Assembly (NCBI RefSeq): GCF_905220365.1
Contig: NC_061136.1
Location: 816,001 to 880,000, forward strand
Direction of reading: 5' to 3'
DNA length: 64,000 bases
Origin: Vanessa cardui
Taxonomy: Eukaryota; Arthropoda; Insecta; Lepidoptera; Nymphalidae
Below are positions 1 through 10,688 of the stretch, piece by piece. The notes beneath the pieces were generated by a model, which saw nothing but the letters and a program-made list of their open reading frames with translations, did not search any database and was not told the DNA's origin. Position numbers and translations under genes: made by a program. The stretch's first letter is position 1. Each line of letters begins with the position of its first letter.

Positions 1-200
1 TCAAAATTCCAAGTTTCACCTACTGTTATCCACAACACGATTTTTGGCGATTTCTAACTCGCACAACCACTCAGTGGAACTAGCTTTTGCTGGCGGTTTC
101 TCTAGACCGATACGATATGGGAAATTTCAGGAAAAGAGATCTGCAAGTCTCCCAGTCTCTGCAAATTTGTCGTCGAAATTATAAAAAAAGAATATATACA
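1..200 (+). pseudogene. Non-LTR retrotransposon fragment, C-terminal end
   Basis: The stretch parallels 2745-2890: cacaaccactc..tggaac, then gcggtttc, then gatacga. It is the tail of a jockey/CR1-type reverse-transcriptase polyprotein (normally a W-N-E-L-P-like motif), here broken by stops and frame changes. It begins before the window. Confidence 0.6.
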
Positions 201-575
201 GCAACATTACAAGCGACTCTTTTTATTTGTTTTGTATCAATTAATTAATTAAAACAAGACAATTAATAAAACACATTAAATGCGTAAACTTATTGTGGTT
301 CTATCAGACACTATTTGAATAAAAATTAGTACCAGCTATATTATCAGAATATATAAAATGTTTGTATATAAATATTTTTTCATTCAAGAGTGTAGGAGAT
401 GTTATGCCCGTATCTTGTATTCACACTCCGAAAATTTAACTATAGAGCCATGGCCGTAGACAGCGGGGTTTTGGGGGTTTAAACCCCCCCGAATTTTTTT
501 CCCTATGTTAAGGAAAGTTGCAAACTCCTGGGAGACTGCTCGGGTGCATGCGATCCCTAAAAAGGGCAACCGCTC
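201..575. other. AT-rich stretch, nothing recognised
   Basis: No coding signature or repeat boundary that I can support. A short C-run (481-490) is the only notable tract. Confidence 0.4.
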
Positions 576-820
576 AACAACAACAGCAGCCTGTAAATTT
601 CCCACTACTACCCTAAGGCCTACGTTTTCTTTGAGGAGAAGGGTGGGAGCATATGCCACCACGCTTTTCCAATGCGAGTTGATGGAATACACATGTGAAA
701 GAATTTCTTTAAAATGCTGATGCTGATAACACATGCTGGTTTCCTCACGATATTTCCTTCAACGAGCACGAGATGAATTCTATATATTCACGCGTTCTAA
801 TCACTGGGCCATCTCGGCTC
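576..820 (-). repeat. SINE family A copy (tRNA-headed), B-box region deleted
   Basis: Read on the - strand it starts GAGCCGAGATGGCCCAGTG, the tRNA-like A-box head shared with eleven other copies here, and ends in CAACAACAA beside cagcctgtaaattt. The B-box part (normally GGGTTCAAACCC) is missing: the head joins directly to the body near 785-795. Confidence 0.75.
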
Positions 821-837
821 TTTCAAGGGCTACAGCT

Positions 838-1188
838 CAGACCCGTCCAATTGTAGGGCAGTAACCATCACCTCCCTTTTTTCCAAGGTAATGAAGTAAA
901 TTCTTAACTGCCAGCTCCTACGGTACCAAGAGGAGTACGAGCTGATTAACGACCATTAGTACGGTTTCTAACGGAGTCGTTCAGCCGGTGATCTTCTAGT
1001 TTATCTTACTTATAGATGGGCGGAAGCAGTTGAGAACAAGGGGAAGGTTTGGCGGCCAGTTTTGACATAGCGAAGGCCTTCGATCGCATCGATCGCGCAA
1101 AGCGCTTCTTTCGAAGATCCCTTTTTACGGGCTGCCGTAGGAAATTATGCAATTGGAAGAGTCGCTATCTACGGTGCATGCTCTTATG
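838..1188 (+). pseudogene. Non-LTR retrotransposon RT fragment, left of nested mariner
   Basis: Broken frames give DPSNCRAVTITSLFSKVM, then QLLRYLEEYELI, then ASFDIAKAFDR. These correspond to the finger region and the palm motif A (F-D-x-x-K-A-F-D) of jockey/CR1-type LINE reverse transcriptase. Stops and frameshifts make it dead. The same LINE resumes at 2393 with its C-terminal region, so the RT motifs between are missing. Confidence 0.75.
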
Positions 1189-1190
1189 TA

Positions 1191-2390
1191 CGAGGTGTGT
1201 TCAAAAATTATTAATTCATGAATACCTATTTCGTCCCCATCAAAGTAATCCCCATGAGCCAACGGTTTTTCCAATCTTCGAAGCACTTCAAAAAATTATT
1301 TTCTTTATCTCCTCCTTCGATGCCGTCTTTATCTCGTCAAGCGTAGCGTAACGTCGTCTTTTCATAGGCCTCTTCAGTTTAGAGAACAAGAAAAAGTCAC
1401 AGGGGCCAGATCTGGGGAATACGATGGCTGTGGCATCATTAGAGTGTTGTTTTTGGCCAATTTGTGAGGGGCGTTATCGTGGTGCAAAAGCGAATTTTTG
1501 TTCTTCCACAAATCCGGGCGTTTCTGGCGGATTGCTTCGCGCAAATTGCGCATAACTTCCAGGTAATATTCCTTATTGACCGTTCTACCCTGTGGCAAGA
1601 ACTCATGATGTACTACGTGTTTGATGTACTACAACTTTCACATTCGACCGAACTTGGCGCGCTTTTTTCGGTCTTGGTTCGTGCGGCATCTTGCATTGAG
1701 ATGATTGAGCTTCAGGTTCCACGTCATAACTATAAACCCACGTTTCGAGTAAATTTAGGTCGTCGCGGACAGAGTCCAACAGCTCATTAACAATGTTCAT
1801 GCGATGCTGTTTTTGGTAACAACTGAGCAATTTTGTTACGAATTTCGCGGAAACCCGTCTCATGCCCAAATCATTGATAAAAATCGAATGACACGAGCCA
1901 ATCGATATGGTTTCTCACCAACTTCTCTAACGTTGATTCGACGATTGGCCAATATCATTTTCTCTACTTTATGAATTTTTTCGTCAGTCGTTAAAGTGCT
2001 CGGGCGTCTGGCACGCTCTACGTCGTGCACATCTTCTCGGCCTTTTGAGAACATTTTGTACCACCGATAAACGTTGCTTCGGTCCAAGGTAGCTTCTCCG
2101 TATGCCACAGTCAACATTCGTAATGCATCCGCGCACTTAATTTATTTTTTCACACAAAATTTGATGCAGGTTTTTTGATCCATTTTTTTTAATAGGTAAA
2201 AATCGAAGAGGATCCAAAACACGTGCAAGCAAAGCAGCTGTCAAAAATTAAGTGAACATTCGAAATGGCCGAGCTTGTCGGGCATAAGTGAGGGCAAAAA
2301 AGAGCAACATAAGGCCATAAAAAGATCGAAATTCGAATATACGTAACCCGCGAAAATTCAAAATTCGCGATTATTTTTGAACACATCTCG
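1191..2390 (-). mobile_element. Full-length, inactivated mariner-family transposon
   Basis: 1200 bp bounded by inverted repeats (left CGAGGTGTGTTCAAAAAT, right, read inward, CGAGATGTGTTCAAAAAT) and flanked on both sides by TA (1189-1190, 2391-2392), the mariner target duplication. It encodes a degraded transposase on the - strand. It sits inside a LINE whose pieces lie at 838-1188 and 2393-3050, so it is the younger insertion. Confidence 0.92.
1205..2183 (-). pseudogene. Mariner transposase pseudogene
   Basis: The start codon is at 2183 (M-D-Q-K-T-C). A TAA interrupts 13 codons later, then DNA-binding-domain sequence follows (YGEATLDRSNVYRWYKMFSK). The catalytic domain is split over several frames. 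The first catalytic Asp (TGDE motif) is lost in a short deletion where NLLE joins TWVYSYD. The second is retained in LHHDNAP. About a dozen residues are missing after HDNAP. The third Asp, expected just after SPDLAP, is lost to a one-base frameshift. GDYFDGDEI at the C-terminal end is also family-typical. It cannot make an active transposase. Confidence 0.9.
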
Positions 2391-2392
2391 TA

Positions 2393-3055
2393 TGTGCCGC
2401 CACAGCTAGTATCAGAATACTTGGCGTGGATATTTTGAGCCTCCTTCAGTTCCGCGTATAATTGGAATGCAAAGCCAAATTGGCATAAAAAAAGCTCGGT
2501 GTGCTCAGGCAAGGCAAGCCTCTGCTCCCCAGTACCAGCTCCTTCCATTTCGCCATATCCAATGCAGAGCGGCTCGAATTATCGACGATCAAGCCCTTTC
2601 CGACTTGCTTGATCCTGCTTTGCGTAGATATGTTGGATCACTCTTCATCTTCTACCGAATTTTTCATGGTAAATGTTCCGAGGAATTATTCGGATTAATC
2701 CCGGCTGCAGATTTTCACCTTCGGACATCTCTCCAAAATTCAAAGTTCACCCACACCACCTTGGTGGCCGAAATCCACAACAGTGCTATTTTTACGACAT
2801 ATTCTCCCTCGCACAACCACTCTGTGGGACGAGCTTCCGCCGGCGGTTTTTCCGAAACGATACGAATTCGGAATCTTAAAAAAACAGCGTACTCCTTCCT
2901 TAAAGGCCGGCAACACACCTACGAGGTCACCGGTATTGCAGATGTTCATGCGCGGTGGTATTCACTTTCCATCGGCTTATGATGAGCACTTTCAATGTTA
3001 TGGGGGGCAAATGAGCAAGAGCTTCTTGCTCATTTCCCTATAACATAAAAAAGGC
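2393..3055 (+). pseudogene. Non-LTR retrotransposon C-terminal region and 3' end, right of nested mariner
   Basis: Broken frames give ILGVDILS, IQCRAARIIDDQALSDLLDP, LFIFYRIFHGKCSEELFGLI and TTTLWDELPPAVFP, the classic C-terminal tail of lepidopteran jockey/CR1-type LINE proteins. The 3' end carries a hairpin (2995-3046) followed by an A-rich tail. Multiple frameshifts make it dead. Confidence 0.8.
2995..3046 (+). other. Hairpin at the LINE 3' terminus
   Basis: Stem AAATGAGCAAGA (3009-3020) pairs with TCTTGCTCATTT (3024-3035) across a 3-nt loop. It is extended outward by GGG/CCC and ATGTTAT (2995-3001) with ATAACAT (3040-3046). It sits directly before the A-rich tail, where LINE reverse transcriptases of the stringent type recognise their RNA (family knowledge). 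Confidence 0.6.
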
Positions 3056-3059
3056 TTTG

Positions 3060-4840
3060 GTGGTCTTTTAAAATAAATTGTATAAATGATGTATAATTTT
3101 AATATATCCATGCTTATTTTAAAATAAACCTGTTATTTTTATTCGGGAGTTTGAAGATACTCTTCTCAGTTTCACCCACTAAAATGGAGACTATTACCGC
3201 TAATTATATATTTAGCAACTAAAAATGAGGTAACACAAACAAAACAAAATAAATGGACCAAGTCTCACAAATCTTATTGTTATAACAATAAATCTATAAG
3301 TAAGTATATTTTAAGACATTCACTAATTCATTAATAAATTTTATGAATAAAAGTAAAACAAAATCAGAAAAGAAATAAGAATAACGAAATTGCTTACGTA
3401 TAGATACATCGGAAGAAAAAAAGGCACCGATCTTTTTTTATAAGTTTCCTTGGCATATATATGAAGATACAGGGTAACTACAACTACTACAAAAAAATTT
3501 ATCAATACATATAATTTATGCTAATTTATATACAATTTCCAATATTTTTGTATCTCCCAGCGTTAGTATTCATCGCTGTCCGTCGATAGTCTTATTTTGT
3601 ACTCTTGGACAATTAAATATAAACTACTACATATAGTTATCACTCGATACCAGCTATGTATCTAATATTGTGTCTTGTTTTATAAATTACATAACTAAAA
3701 TAACACTTGGCTATCAAATCGAAATACAAAGCCATGGTTGACAGTAAAAATTGGAAAAAATGGATGTAAATATGAATCTTGAGGCATTTTTGGGCAAATA
3801 TCTAAAAGTACCTAAAGTATCATATTTAAAAATAAATAAAACAATTTACAGATATCCTTCATATTTTTTTTATTATTCGATTTAAAAATCTTTCTCAATC
3901 TGCTCCATTTCAACAGATATAATCGAACACCGGAGCGCGAAATCCATATTACAAAAACTAGCGAAAAATCGGTAGCCAACAATGGTCCGATGTACAATGG
4001 ACGCGGATTCTAAGCAAATATATTGTGCGAGAGACGTCCGCGTCGGGGGACGGTCGCTGACAGAATGATGGATCGCCTGCGTGGAAGCTCCGCCATTGTC
4101 TCGCAAATAGTGGGTGTCGTATCGAGTAGAGATTTTGGTTCCGCTAAAAGCATTAATGCGGGACCGATTACATTATTATGTGAGTGCTTTAATGTATATA
4201 AGAATACATAATATAATCACTAAGGACCCCTATTATCCTTATATATTAAATAGGTCACCCATGAATGTTTATTGTCAAATAGTCTATGCTCGTTCCTAAT
4301 TTAACACGTTAATCTTAACACATACATTTCAATTAGCCAGTTTAACCACGGAGTTATTCGTAACAGATATTAGTAAAACCCTTATGTCAACCCGGAGAGA
4401 AAACATTTGATAATGGAATAAAACAGCGTATTATATTTTGTTTCACTGATTCGGGATATGAACCTTATTCTCGTAAAAGCTAGCCTTCAAAATAAATAAG
4501 TAGTTTTGAACTCGGTACCATATGATATGCAATAAGTACTGTATACTGCCTATTTTTCTATTACTTCTGAATATTTTCAGATGTTATTTACTTCACTCTC
4601 AAACTCACCCTTGTCAGATTCTGACACAACATGATCGTGTTAGAGATTTTACAGAATAGTACTATTTCAGGGGTAGGATCTTAGGCCTTACGTTGATATG
4701 AAATAATTTGTCGAAATCCAAAATAAACTATGGCATTTATTATGGATATAAATAGTTAAGTGCAATAGTGTTGTATTATAAAGATATATTGATGAAGAAC
4801 TGTTCGTAGTACATATATTACATACATTAACAGTATGAGT
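3060..4840. other. AT-rich intergenic DNA with one GC-richer block
   Basis: No gene recognised. Bases about 3930-4190 are distinctly GC-richer (including gtccgcgtcgggggacggtc) and do not match other repeats in this window. Short open frames there show no family motif. It could be a decayed transposon or an unrecognised exon or promoter. Confidence 0.35.
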
Positions 4841-5086
4841 AGAGGAGAAGGCTTGAAGAATATTCCATCACGCTTCTCCAATGCGGTTTGATGACGAGAT
4901 GAGATGTTAGGTACACATGTGGTAGAATTTCTTTGAAATTAGTCACATGCAGGTTTCATCACGATTTTTTCCTTCACCGCCGAGCAAGAGATAAATTAAA
5001 CACTAATTAAACACATGAAAATTCAGTCGTGCTGAAAATTCAGTCGTCAAGATGCTCGCGTCCTAACCACTGAACCACCTCGGCTC
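4841..5086 (-). repeat. SINE family A copy, diverged
   Basis: Recognisable body (cacatgtggtagaatttctttg, gcaggtttcatcacg) and head (aaccactgaaccacctcggc) in - orientation. The B-box region is scrambled by a small duplication of attcagtcgt. Confidence 0.7.
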
Positions 5087-6129
5087 TTTTTTGTTCGTAG
5101 TGAATAATATAGCAAAACTATAAACCACATAGTATATCTAAGGTTAGTTTTTCTCTAGTCCTTCTGCTATTGAATGGGCGTAAATATTAAAAAAAAACGA
5201 TATCTATAATGGTTACAGTACGTCAACGACTTCACCGAATGATTAAAAGTCAAATGAACGTCTAAGTAAAAATAAACACAATCTCGCGTACCACGTCCCC
5301 GGAGCAGAGGTTCAATTTACAAAAATATATTTATTTAGCAAATTCCCATTTTGATTATAAGCGTAGTGAACGCACGTGCGGTATTACGTTTTTCTCAAAA
5401 TCTGTCCGTCCGTGTCCTTGCCGCTTGATGGATCACCTCCAAGCGAATTACCGCGGGAAATACAAGCGAATTATATTTTATTTCTATATCGAAGATTGAC
5501 GTTTTCGTTAGGTCGGCTTTGAAATTTTTTTTTTGGTTTACGTCAACGCGAGTTTGATAGGAATTGAGATATTTTAGCGAAATTATTATTCAAAAAAGTT
5601 TTAGGTAGCATTTGCTGAATATAGACAATATTCTATTTATCTATAAAAGTTAAATAAATAAATTAAAAAGATGTCATGTAGGTGTATAATTTTCTTTTGT
5701 TTTTGAACCTACTAATAAGTATATCAAGTTATTTCAAAAGATATTTGCACAAAAAACTTACTATTGAAAATATTTTATATACATTAAATATGTCTTTGAA
5801 AAAGCTAATCATGTGTGAAGAAATAATACCACATTATTCAAAATGAACCAGCATCACCTGATTCGTGAATTTATCTTGTCAATATAAATAGTTTAATTCA
5901 TGATTTATTTAAAGTGTGATTAATTTTCTATAATTGGCAAATATTCATCATTCAATAAGTTGCTTAAATACCTACACGATTGAAAAATCCAGATGATAGA
6001 CCAACGTCTTTACATGCCTTCCGAAGAAACGCAGTATATACTCCGAGACTAAGGATGACTTTGTCAATAAGAACTTGTAAGTTTATTGAAAACTAGCTGT
6101 TAAAGCTTTGCTCGATTAGAAAATATAAA
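5087..6129. other. Intergenic, no gene recognised
   Basis: AT-rich apart from 5280-5520, which has CpG-containing sequence (cgcgtaccacgtccccgg, ttaccgcgggaaa). That block has no long open frame and matches no other repeat here. Confidence 0.35.
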
Positions 6130-6305
6130 TATTTTTACAAATTAACTTAAAATATTACTTCGATATAAGACCTCCATTAAAAAAGTAGCCTATGTCTTTT
6201 CTGAGCTGGACTATTTGTGTACCAAAATTAATTAAAATCGGTCAAATAGTTTTAGGATGAAAGCGAGATAAACAGACAGAGCTACTTTTGCATTTATAAT
6301 ATGGT
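6130..6305 (-). repeat. Helitron-like non-autonomous fragment
   Basis: Shares the aaaaaagtagcctatg, tttgtgtaccaaaatt, atcggtcaaatagtttt and gacagagctact blocks with copies at 7310, 18465, 23075 and others. The copy at 39545 ends in the GC-rich hairpin plus CTAG typical of Helitrons; this one lacks a clear end. Confidence 0.5.
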
Positions 6306-6565
6306 TTGAACCCAAGAGCTGGGTATTACCTAAGCTACCCAGTAGACCAAAATTTCAGTCAGATATCTTATTATTAATAATCCAAGAAACGAGTACGACT
6401 ATCATCATCATAAAGTGTCAAAGTTTCCATGTTCGCTAAACGCTTGCGAAAAGTTTGGCGTCTAACATTGCGCTAACTTCTGAACAGTTGCTTTTGATTG
6501 ATGGCCGTCGCTATTTTAGATAAAAGAATAATACAATAAATAATTTTACAAGTATTAAACAATAT

Positions 6566-6791
6566 CTTGGTGGTAAGTACAAATAACAGTACTCAGTATG
6601 TGTTCCGGTTTGAAGGGTGAGTGAGCCAGTGTAACTACAGGCACAAGGGACATAATATCTTAGTTCCCAAGGTTGGTGGCGCATTGACTATTTAAGGAAT
6701 AGTTAATATTTCTTACAGCGTCATTGTCTATGGGTAATGGTGACTTACCATCAGGTGGCCTATATGCTCGTCCGTCAACCTATACAAAAAA
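6566..6791 (+). repeat. Family-B SINE-like copy, internally deleted
   Basis: Starts cttggtggta, then jumps to aataacagtactcagtat. The remainder follows the family consensus to gctcgtccgtcaacctatac and an A-rich tail. Confidence 0.75.
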
Positions 6792-7309
6792 TATATATTG
6801 TTATTATTGAAAATAAAGGCATATGTTAAGAATCTTAATCTATGGCAAATCATTGATACGATTTTCATGTAAAATATGAAGAGTTTTTCTTCGACGGCCG
6901 GGAAGATTCATGGTATAAAAAACTACTTTACTTTCTATGTTTGTCAATATAATGGATTTATAAAGAACCTTATTCCTGTGCGAAGTCGGGCGTGTAACTT
7001 GTATTCATATAAACTATACCCTCCAGTTATAATCTTGTTATCATAATACTTATTATACGCTTTTAAGCTTGTGGCTTAAACTCATCGAGACGGAACAACC
7101 CCTATTGACTTTAAAATCAGTTTACAAGCGGGGGTTACTTAAATGTGAAATCTGTTTGATAGGTAAAGTCCTATACATTGTAATGCACTTGTTAAAGCCT
7201 GTTTAATAGCAATATTTATATTTATTTGAGTATATTAAATTCATATACAGGCAATTTTTTTTAATTCATCACAGTTTTGTTGGTTAACTCTCTTTGCAGG
7301 TACCACTTA

Positions 7310-7502
7310 TTAGATACCAGTAGTCGGTCGCAGCTTTGCTGGCGTTGTCACGTGTCAGCCAAAAAAGTAGCCTATATTCTTTCTTGGAGTTCAAATTTAC
7401 TTCATACCACTTTCACGAAAATCGGTTCAGCGGTTTGGTCGTGAAAGAGCGACAGACAGACAGATCGAATTACTTTCACATTTATACTAATAGTATAGAT
7501 AT
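7310..7502 (-). repeat. Helitron-like non-autonomous fragment
   Basis: Conserved blocks gcagctttgctggcg, agcctatattctttcttgg, atcggttcagcggttt and agcgacagacagacag run in - orientation and end in an AT-rich stretch (tactaatagtatagat). Confidence 0.6.
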
Positions 7503-7519
7503 TAATATAAATGATATCG

Positions 7520-7650
7520 ACAAACAGTAATACTCCGTATTATGTTTGAAAGTCTCTCTTCTGTATAGAGGTGAGTGAGCCAATGAAACTACACACAAGG
7601 GGCATGACCTTAATTCCCTAGAAATCCTAGGAATATAATTTTTTTTTCGG
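7520..7650 (+). repeat. Family-B SINE-like remnant
   Basis: Only gtgagtgagccaatgaaactac and the following acaaggggcatgacctt block are recognisable; the copy is old. Confidence 0.45.
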
Positions 7651-8140
7651 CAGTTGCCAATTACCATAAGCTCCTTTTGCCAGTCTGGCTATTGATATTA
7701 TTAATTTATTTCTACATTTAAATAAATGTAGTAATAAATAATAATAACTCACAATTGGAAAGTTTCCTGTTTCTGTCCGAGAAAGGGAAAGATGAAATTT
7801 AATTTAATTTTATCTGATTCATAAAAGTCATTGATGAGCTTCCCATGTTAACTTATTCTTATATTTTCGTTCTATATAAGATGCTTACATAATTTAATAT
7901 TAAATAGGGCAAGTGACAATGACAGAAAATTACACGTTACAAAAGGAACCATTCAAATTTAGCTAATTATGAGATTAAAATAATTTACAAGTCTCACCGA
8001 TATAATTATAACAACTTACAATTAAAAGGTATTAGGATTACAAGTCAAATTAATAGGTATTCATGATAGTTTCGACGTGTACGCTACCAGATATATTGTG
8101 TACTCATTAGATCATAACCTCCTTGATGTAGTAGGCAATA

Positions 8141-8418
8141 CTTAGTGGTAGGGCTCTGTGCAAGCCCGTCTAGGTAGGTTATCCACTCATCATTTATTCT
8201 ACCGCCAAATAACAGTACTCAGTATTGTTGTGATGCGGTTTGAAGGGTGAGTGAGCCAGTGTAACTACAAGAACAAGGGACATACAAAGTTCCCAAGGTT
8301 GGTGGCACATTGACAATGTAAGGAATAGTTAATATTTCTTACAGCGTCATTGTCTATAGGTGATGGTGACCACTTAACATCAGGTGGCCCATATGCTCGT
8401 CCGCCAGCCTATACTACA
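8141..8418 (+). repeat. Family-B SINE-like copy, near full length
   Basis: From cttagtggtagggctctgtg to gctcgtccgccagcctatac. It keeps gggtgagtgagccagtgtaa and caggtggcccatatgctcg. It lies 135 bp upstream of the 5' LTR. Confidence 0.8.
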
Positions 8419-8552
8419 AGATAGAAAAGTCTTAGGTATGAATATGGGTAGCGGGTTCAGACAAGTGGTGACACCGTGCAGCTTACTTCATGTAATCAAC
8501 AGATGCTAAGTTCACTTCTTTCTGTGACTTAACGAAGGGAATATCGGACTAT

Positions 8553-8819
8553 TGTAAGGTTAATTAGCCAATATATTATATTATGATGTATTTATTTAAT
8601 ACTATGTAATATATACACTAATAACTTTTTAAATTCATGAGTTATAACTGGCCACAGTCACATAATGACTTTAATTATGTAACTATGGCAACGGAAAAAT
8701 AAAGAAGAGAAGACTGGACATTCTTTGGTGGAATATATTTTTTTATGTTGAAATGTGAATAATAAAATTAATATAACAAAAATAATCGAATTTACTTGGA
8801 TATAATCTTAGATCCTTTT
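8553..8819 (+). repeat. 5' LTR
   Basis: Begins TGTAAGGTTAATTAGCC and ends gatccttttt-like (gatcctttt). It contains AATAAA at 8698-8703, a possible processing signal. A primer-binding-site-like run (atctcagaagtgggat) follows immediately; I cannot name the tRNA. Confidence 0.92.
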
Positions 8820-8886
8820 ATCTCAGAAGTGGGATAAAGGTATTGCGCCCACAATATTCAGTAAATATTGCCGATAGCAACGAAAA

Positions 8887-9062
8887 ATGCGATCGAACGT
8901 TTGTTCCTTGGGATTTCTTCGTGTTAAAAGTCGCAGTGCTCGCGAACAGTCTACGATACGTCGTGATGAATCGAACCGGAGATGCAGCCGTGGCCGACGT
9001 CGCAGTCGGAGCAGCAGCTGTAAGCGACAGAATCGACGTCGCCTCAGCCGGACTCGGATGGC
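8887..9062 (+). pseudogene. Probable N-terminal part of gag, out of frame with the main gag ORF
   Basis: ATG at 8887 in a good context (aaaaATGC) opens an Arg/Ser-rich frame (RRDESNRRCSRGRRRSRSSS). The composition continues as Arg/Ser/Gly-rich sequence in the frame of the main gag ORF from about 9050. A one-base shift around 9030-9065 would account for this. It is an inference: the two parts may never have been one protein. Confidence 0.45.
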
Positions 9063-10124
9063 AGATCCAACAGGAATGATCGTGGCGGACGCTCAGAGTC
9101 TAGCAGCGAGCGTCAGACACCTTCAGTTTCTGGCGATCGACGTCGCAGCCTTCGCCGGGGCTCCGCCGGAAGATGCAGCGGGACAGGCAGCAGAGGACGC
9201 TTAGAGTGCAGCGGCGAGCGTCGTACACCTCCAGCTTCTGGTCACGTGAGTACTACTAATGTTCTTAATAATGACACACAAGTGATTCTTGCCTCATTAG
9301 TAGAACTCTTAGCCAAAAGTCGATCCCAGAGTAATAAATTTCCTATACTCGGTAATGTGATTCCCGATTTTGACCCTATGGTCAAGAGCCAGACCATGTC
9401 TATGTGGATCAAAAAGGTTGAAGAGTGTGCGAGGCTTTACGGTTGGGAGGAAGAGCAGATCATTCACTACGCATTGCCTAAACTGACAGGGGTTGCGAAG
9501 ACGTGGTATCAAGCTCTACCATTCATGTCGTATTCGTGGCCCGAATGGAAAACCAAGTTAGAGGAATCATTTCCAACTAGTGAAGACTATGCTGAGTTAT
9601 TGACTGAGATGCTATCAAAACGTGTCAAATTTAACGACTCTTTGGAACATTACTTTTATGAAAAAAATAATTTATTAAATAGATGTGAAATACAGGGTAA
9701 ACGAGCGGTAGATTGTTTACTGTACGGTATTGAGGATCGATCCTTGAGGTTAGGTGCAAAAGCTGTAAAGTGTCAAGAACCTGAACAAATTCTAAAATAT
9801 TTTCAATCAATTAAGCAGCAACCTTGCGAATTTGTAAAAAATATAATGAATCAAGATAAGCGTAATAATATTACATCCTCGATGTCTATAAATAATGCAC
9901 GGCAAATGACAAGTAACAGCGAAAATAGGACCCTTAGATCTCAAAATAGTACGTCAATTGTATGTTTTAATTGCAATGAAGCTGGGCATATTAGTTCTAG
10001 ATGCTCGAAAAATATATTAAAATGTAATGTTTGTAATAGATTAGGTCACTTGTCTACCTATTGTCCTAGACTACCTTCCGATTCTATTAGTAAGGATGAT
10101 AAATCTAATGATACAGATGCATAA
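9024..10124 (+). CDS. Retrotransposon gag (capsid-like domain plus two CCHC zinc knuckles)
   Basis: The frame is open from just after a TAA (9021-9023) to the stop at 10124. The first in-frame ATG is late (9378), so the true start is probably upstream in a now-shifted frame. Residues counted from 9246: a capsid-like segment around 30-190 (MWIKKVEECARLYGW, LTGVAKTWYQAL, WPEWKTKLEESFP), then two CX2CX4HX4C knuckles, CFNCNEAGHISSRC and CNVCNRLGHLSTYC, near the C-terminus. Gag packages element RNA into cytoplasmic particles. It is the only part of this element still long and open. A domesticated cellular gene is unlikely, since it lies between matching LTRs. Confidence 0.85.
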   Translation, partial: ATESTSPQPDSDGRSNRNDRGGRSESSSERQTPSVSGDRRRSLRRGSAGRCSGTGSRGRLECSGERRTPPASGHVSTTNVLNNDTQVILASLVELLAKSRSQSNKFPILGNVIPDFDPMVKSQTMSMWIKKVEECARLYGWEEEQIIHYALPKLTGVAKTWYQALPFMSYSWPEWKTKLEESFPTSEDYAELLTEMLSKRVKFNDSLEHYFYEKNNLLNRCEIQGKRAVDCLLYGIEDRSLRLGAKAVKCQEPEQILKYFQSIKQQPCEFVKNIMNQDKRNNITSSMSINNARQMTSNSENRTLRSQNSTSIVCFNCNEAGHISSRCSKNILKCNVCNRLGHLSTYCPRLPSDSISKDDKSNDTDA

Positions 10125-10149
10125 ATACGACTAATGACAATAAATGTTT

Positions 10150-10535
10150 AATGCTGTAAAAAAATCAACGGTGAACTTATTCAATGTTACGTCAATTTAG
10201 GTAGCCAATGTACTGTTGATTCAACACAGTGAGGCAGTTAGTATAGGAATTGCGTGGACTGATAATAACTTACCAACCATGAAGGGTATATAGGTAATAG
10301 CATAGTGATGCCTTTGGGTGTCCCTGACGTAACGATACAAATTCAGGACATCGTGGAAGAAATCAATGCGTATATTCTACAAATTCCTTCGTATTTACGC
10401 GAGATTGTTCAGTTAAATTGTAATTTAAAAACAGATGTTATTTTACATTCTAAAGAAATGTTTGCATTACCATGTAATTCCACGAATAAGTATTTGAGGT
10501 CGATTCGCATTAGTGGTTTATACGAGGTACGTTGA
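10150..10535 (+). pseudogene. Retrotransposon protease-region remnant
   Basis: INGELIQCYVNLGSQCTVD (from 10164) aligns by pattern with the start of a retropepsin, where D-[ST]-G-like or D-L-G is expected. Here the position is Asn (AAT, 10194-10196). Stops follow within 20 codons. A further open piece (10305-10535; ILHSKEMFALPC and neighbours) belongs to the protease-RT spacer. It cannot be functional. Confidence 0.65.
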
Positions 10536-10688
10536 ATAACGAATACTATTTGATGCCGGGTGAGTATAATATAGATTGGCAGGAGTAAAATACTGGTACA
10601 AAATTTTAGTGATAATACGATTTGTTTAAGTTAGAGTTCATTGGTTACACGTGCTGCTTGTATTGGAAATCGCTTAAGTTTAAATTAA

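Noticed and set aside
9246..10124. Cellular CCHC zinc-finger protein (CNBP-like or domesticated gag)
   Set aside because: It lies between near-identical LTRs with pol remnants downstream, so it is a retrotransposon gag.
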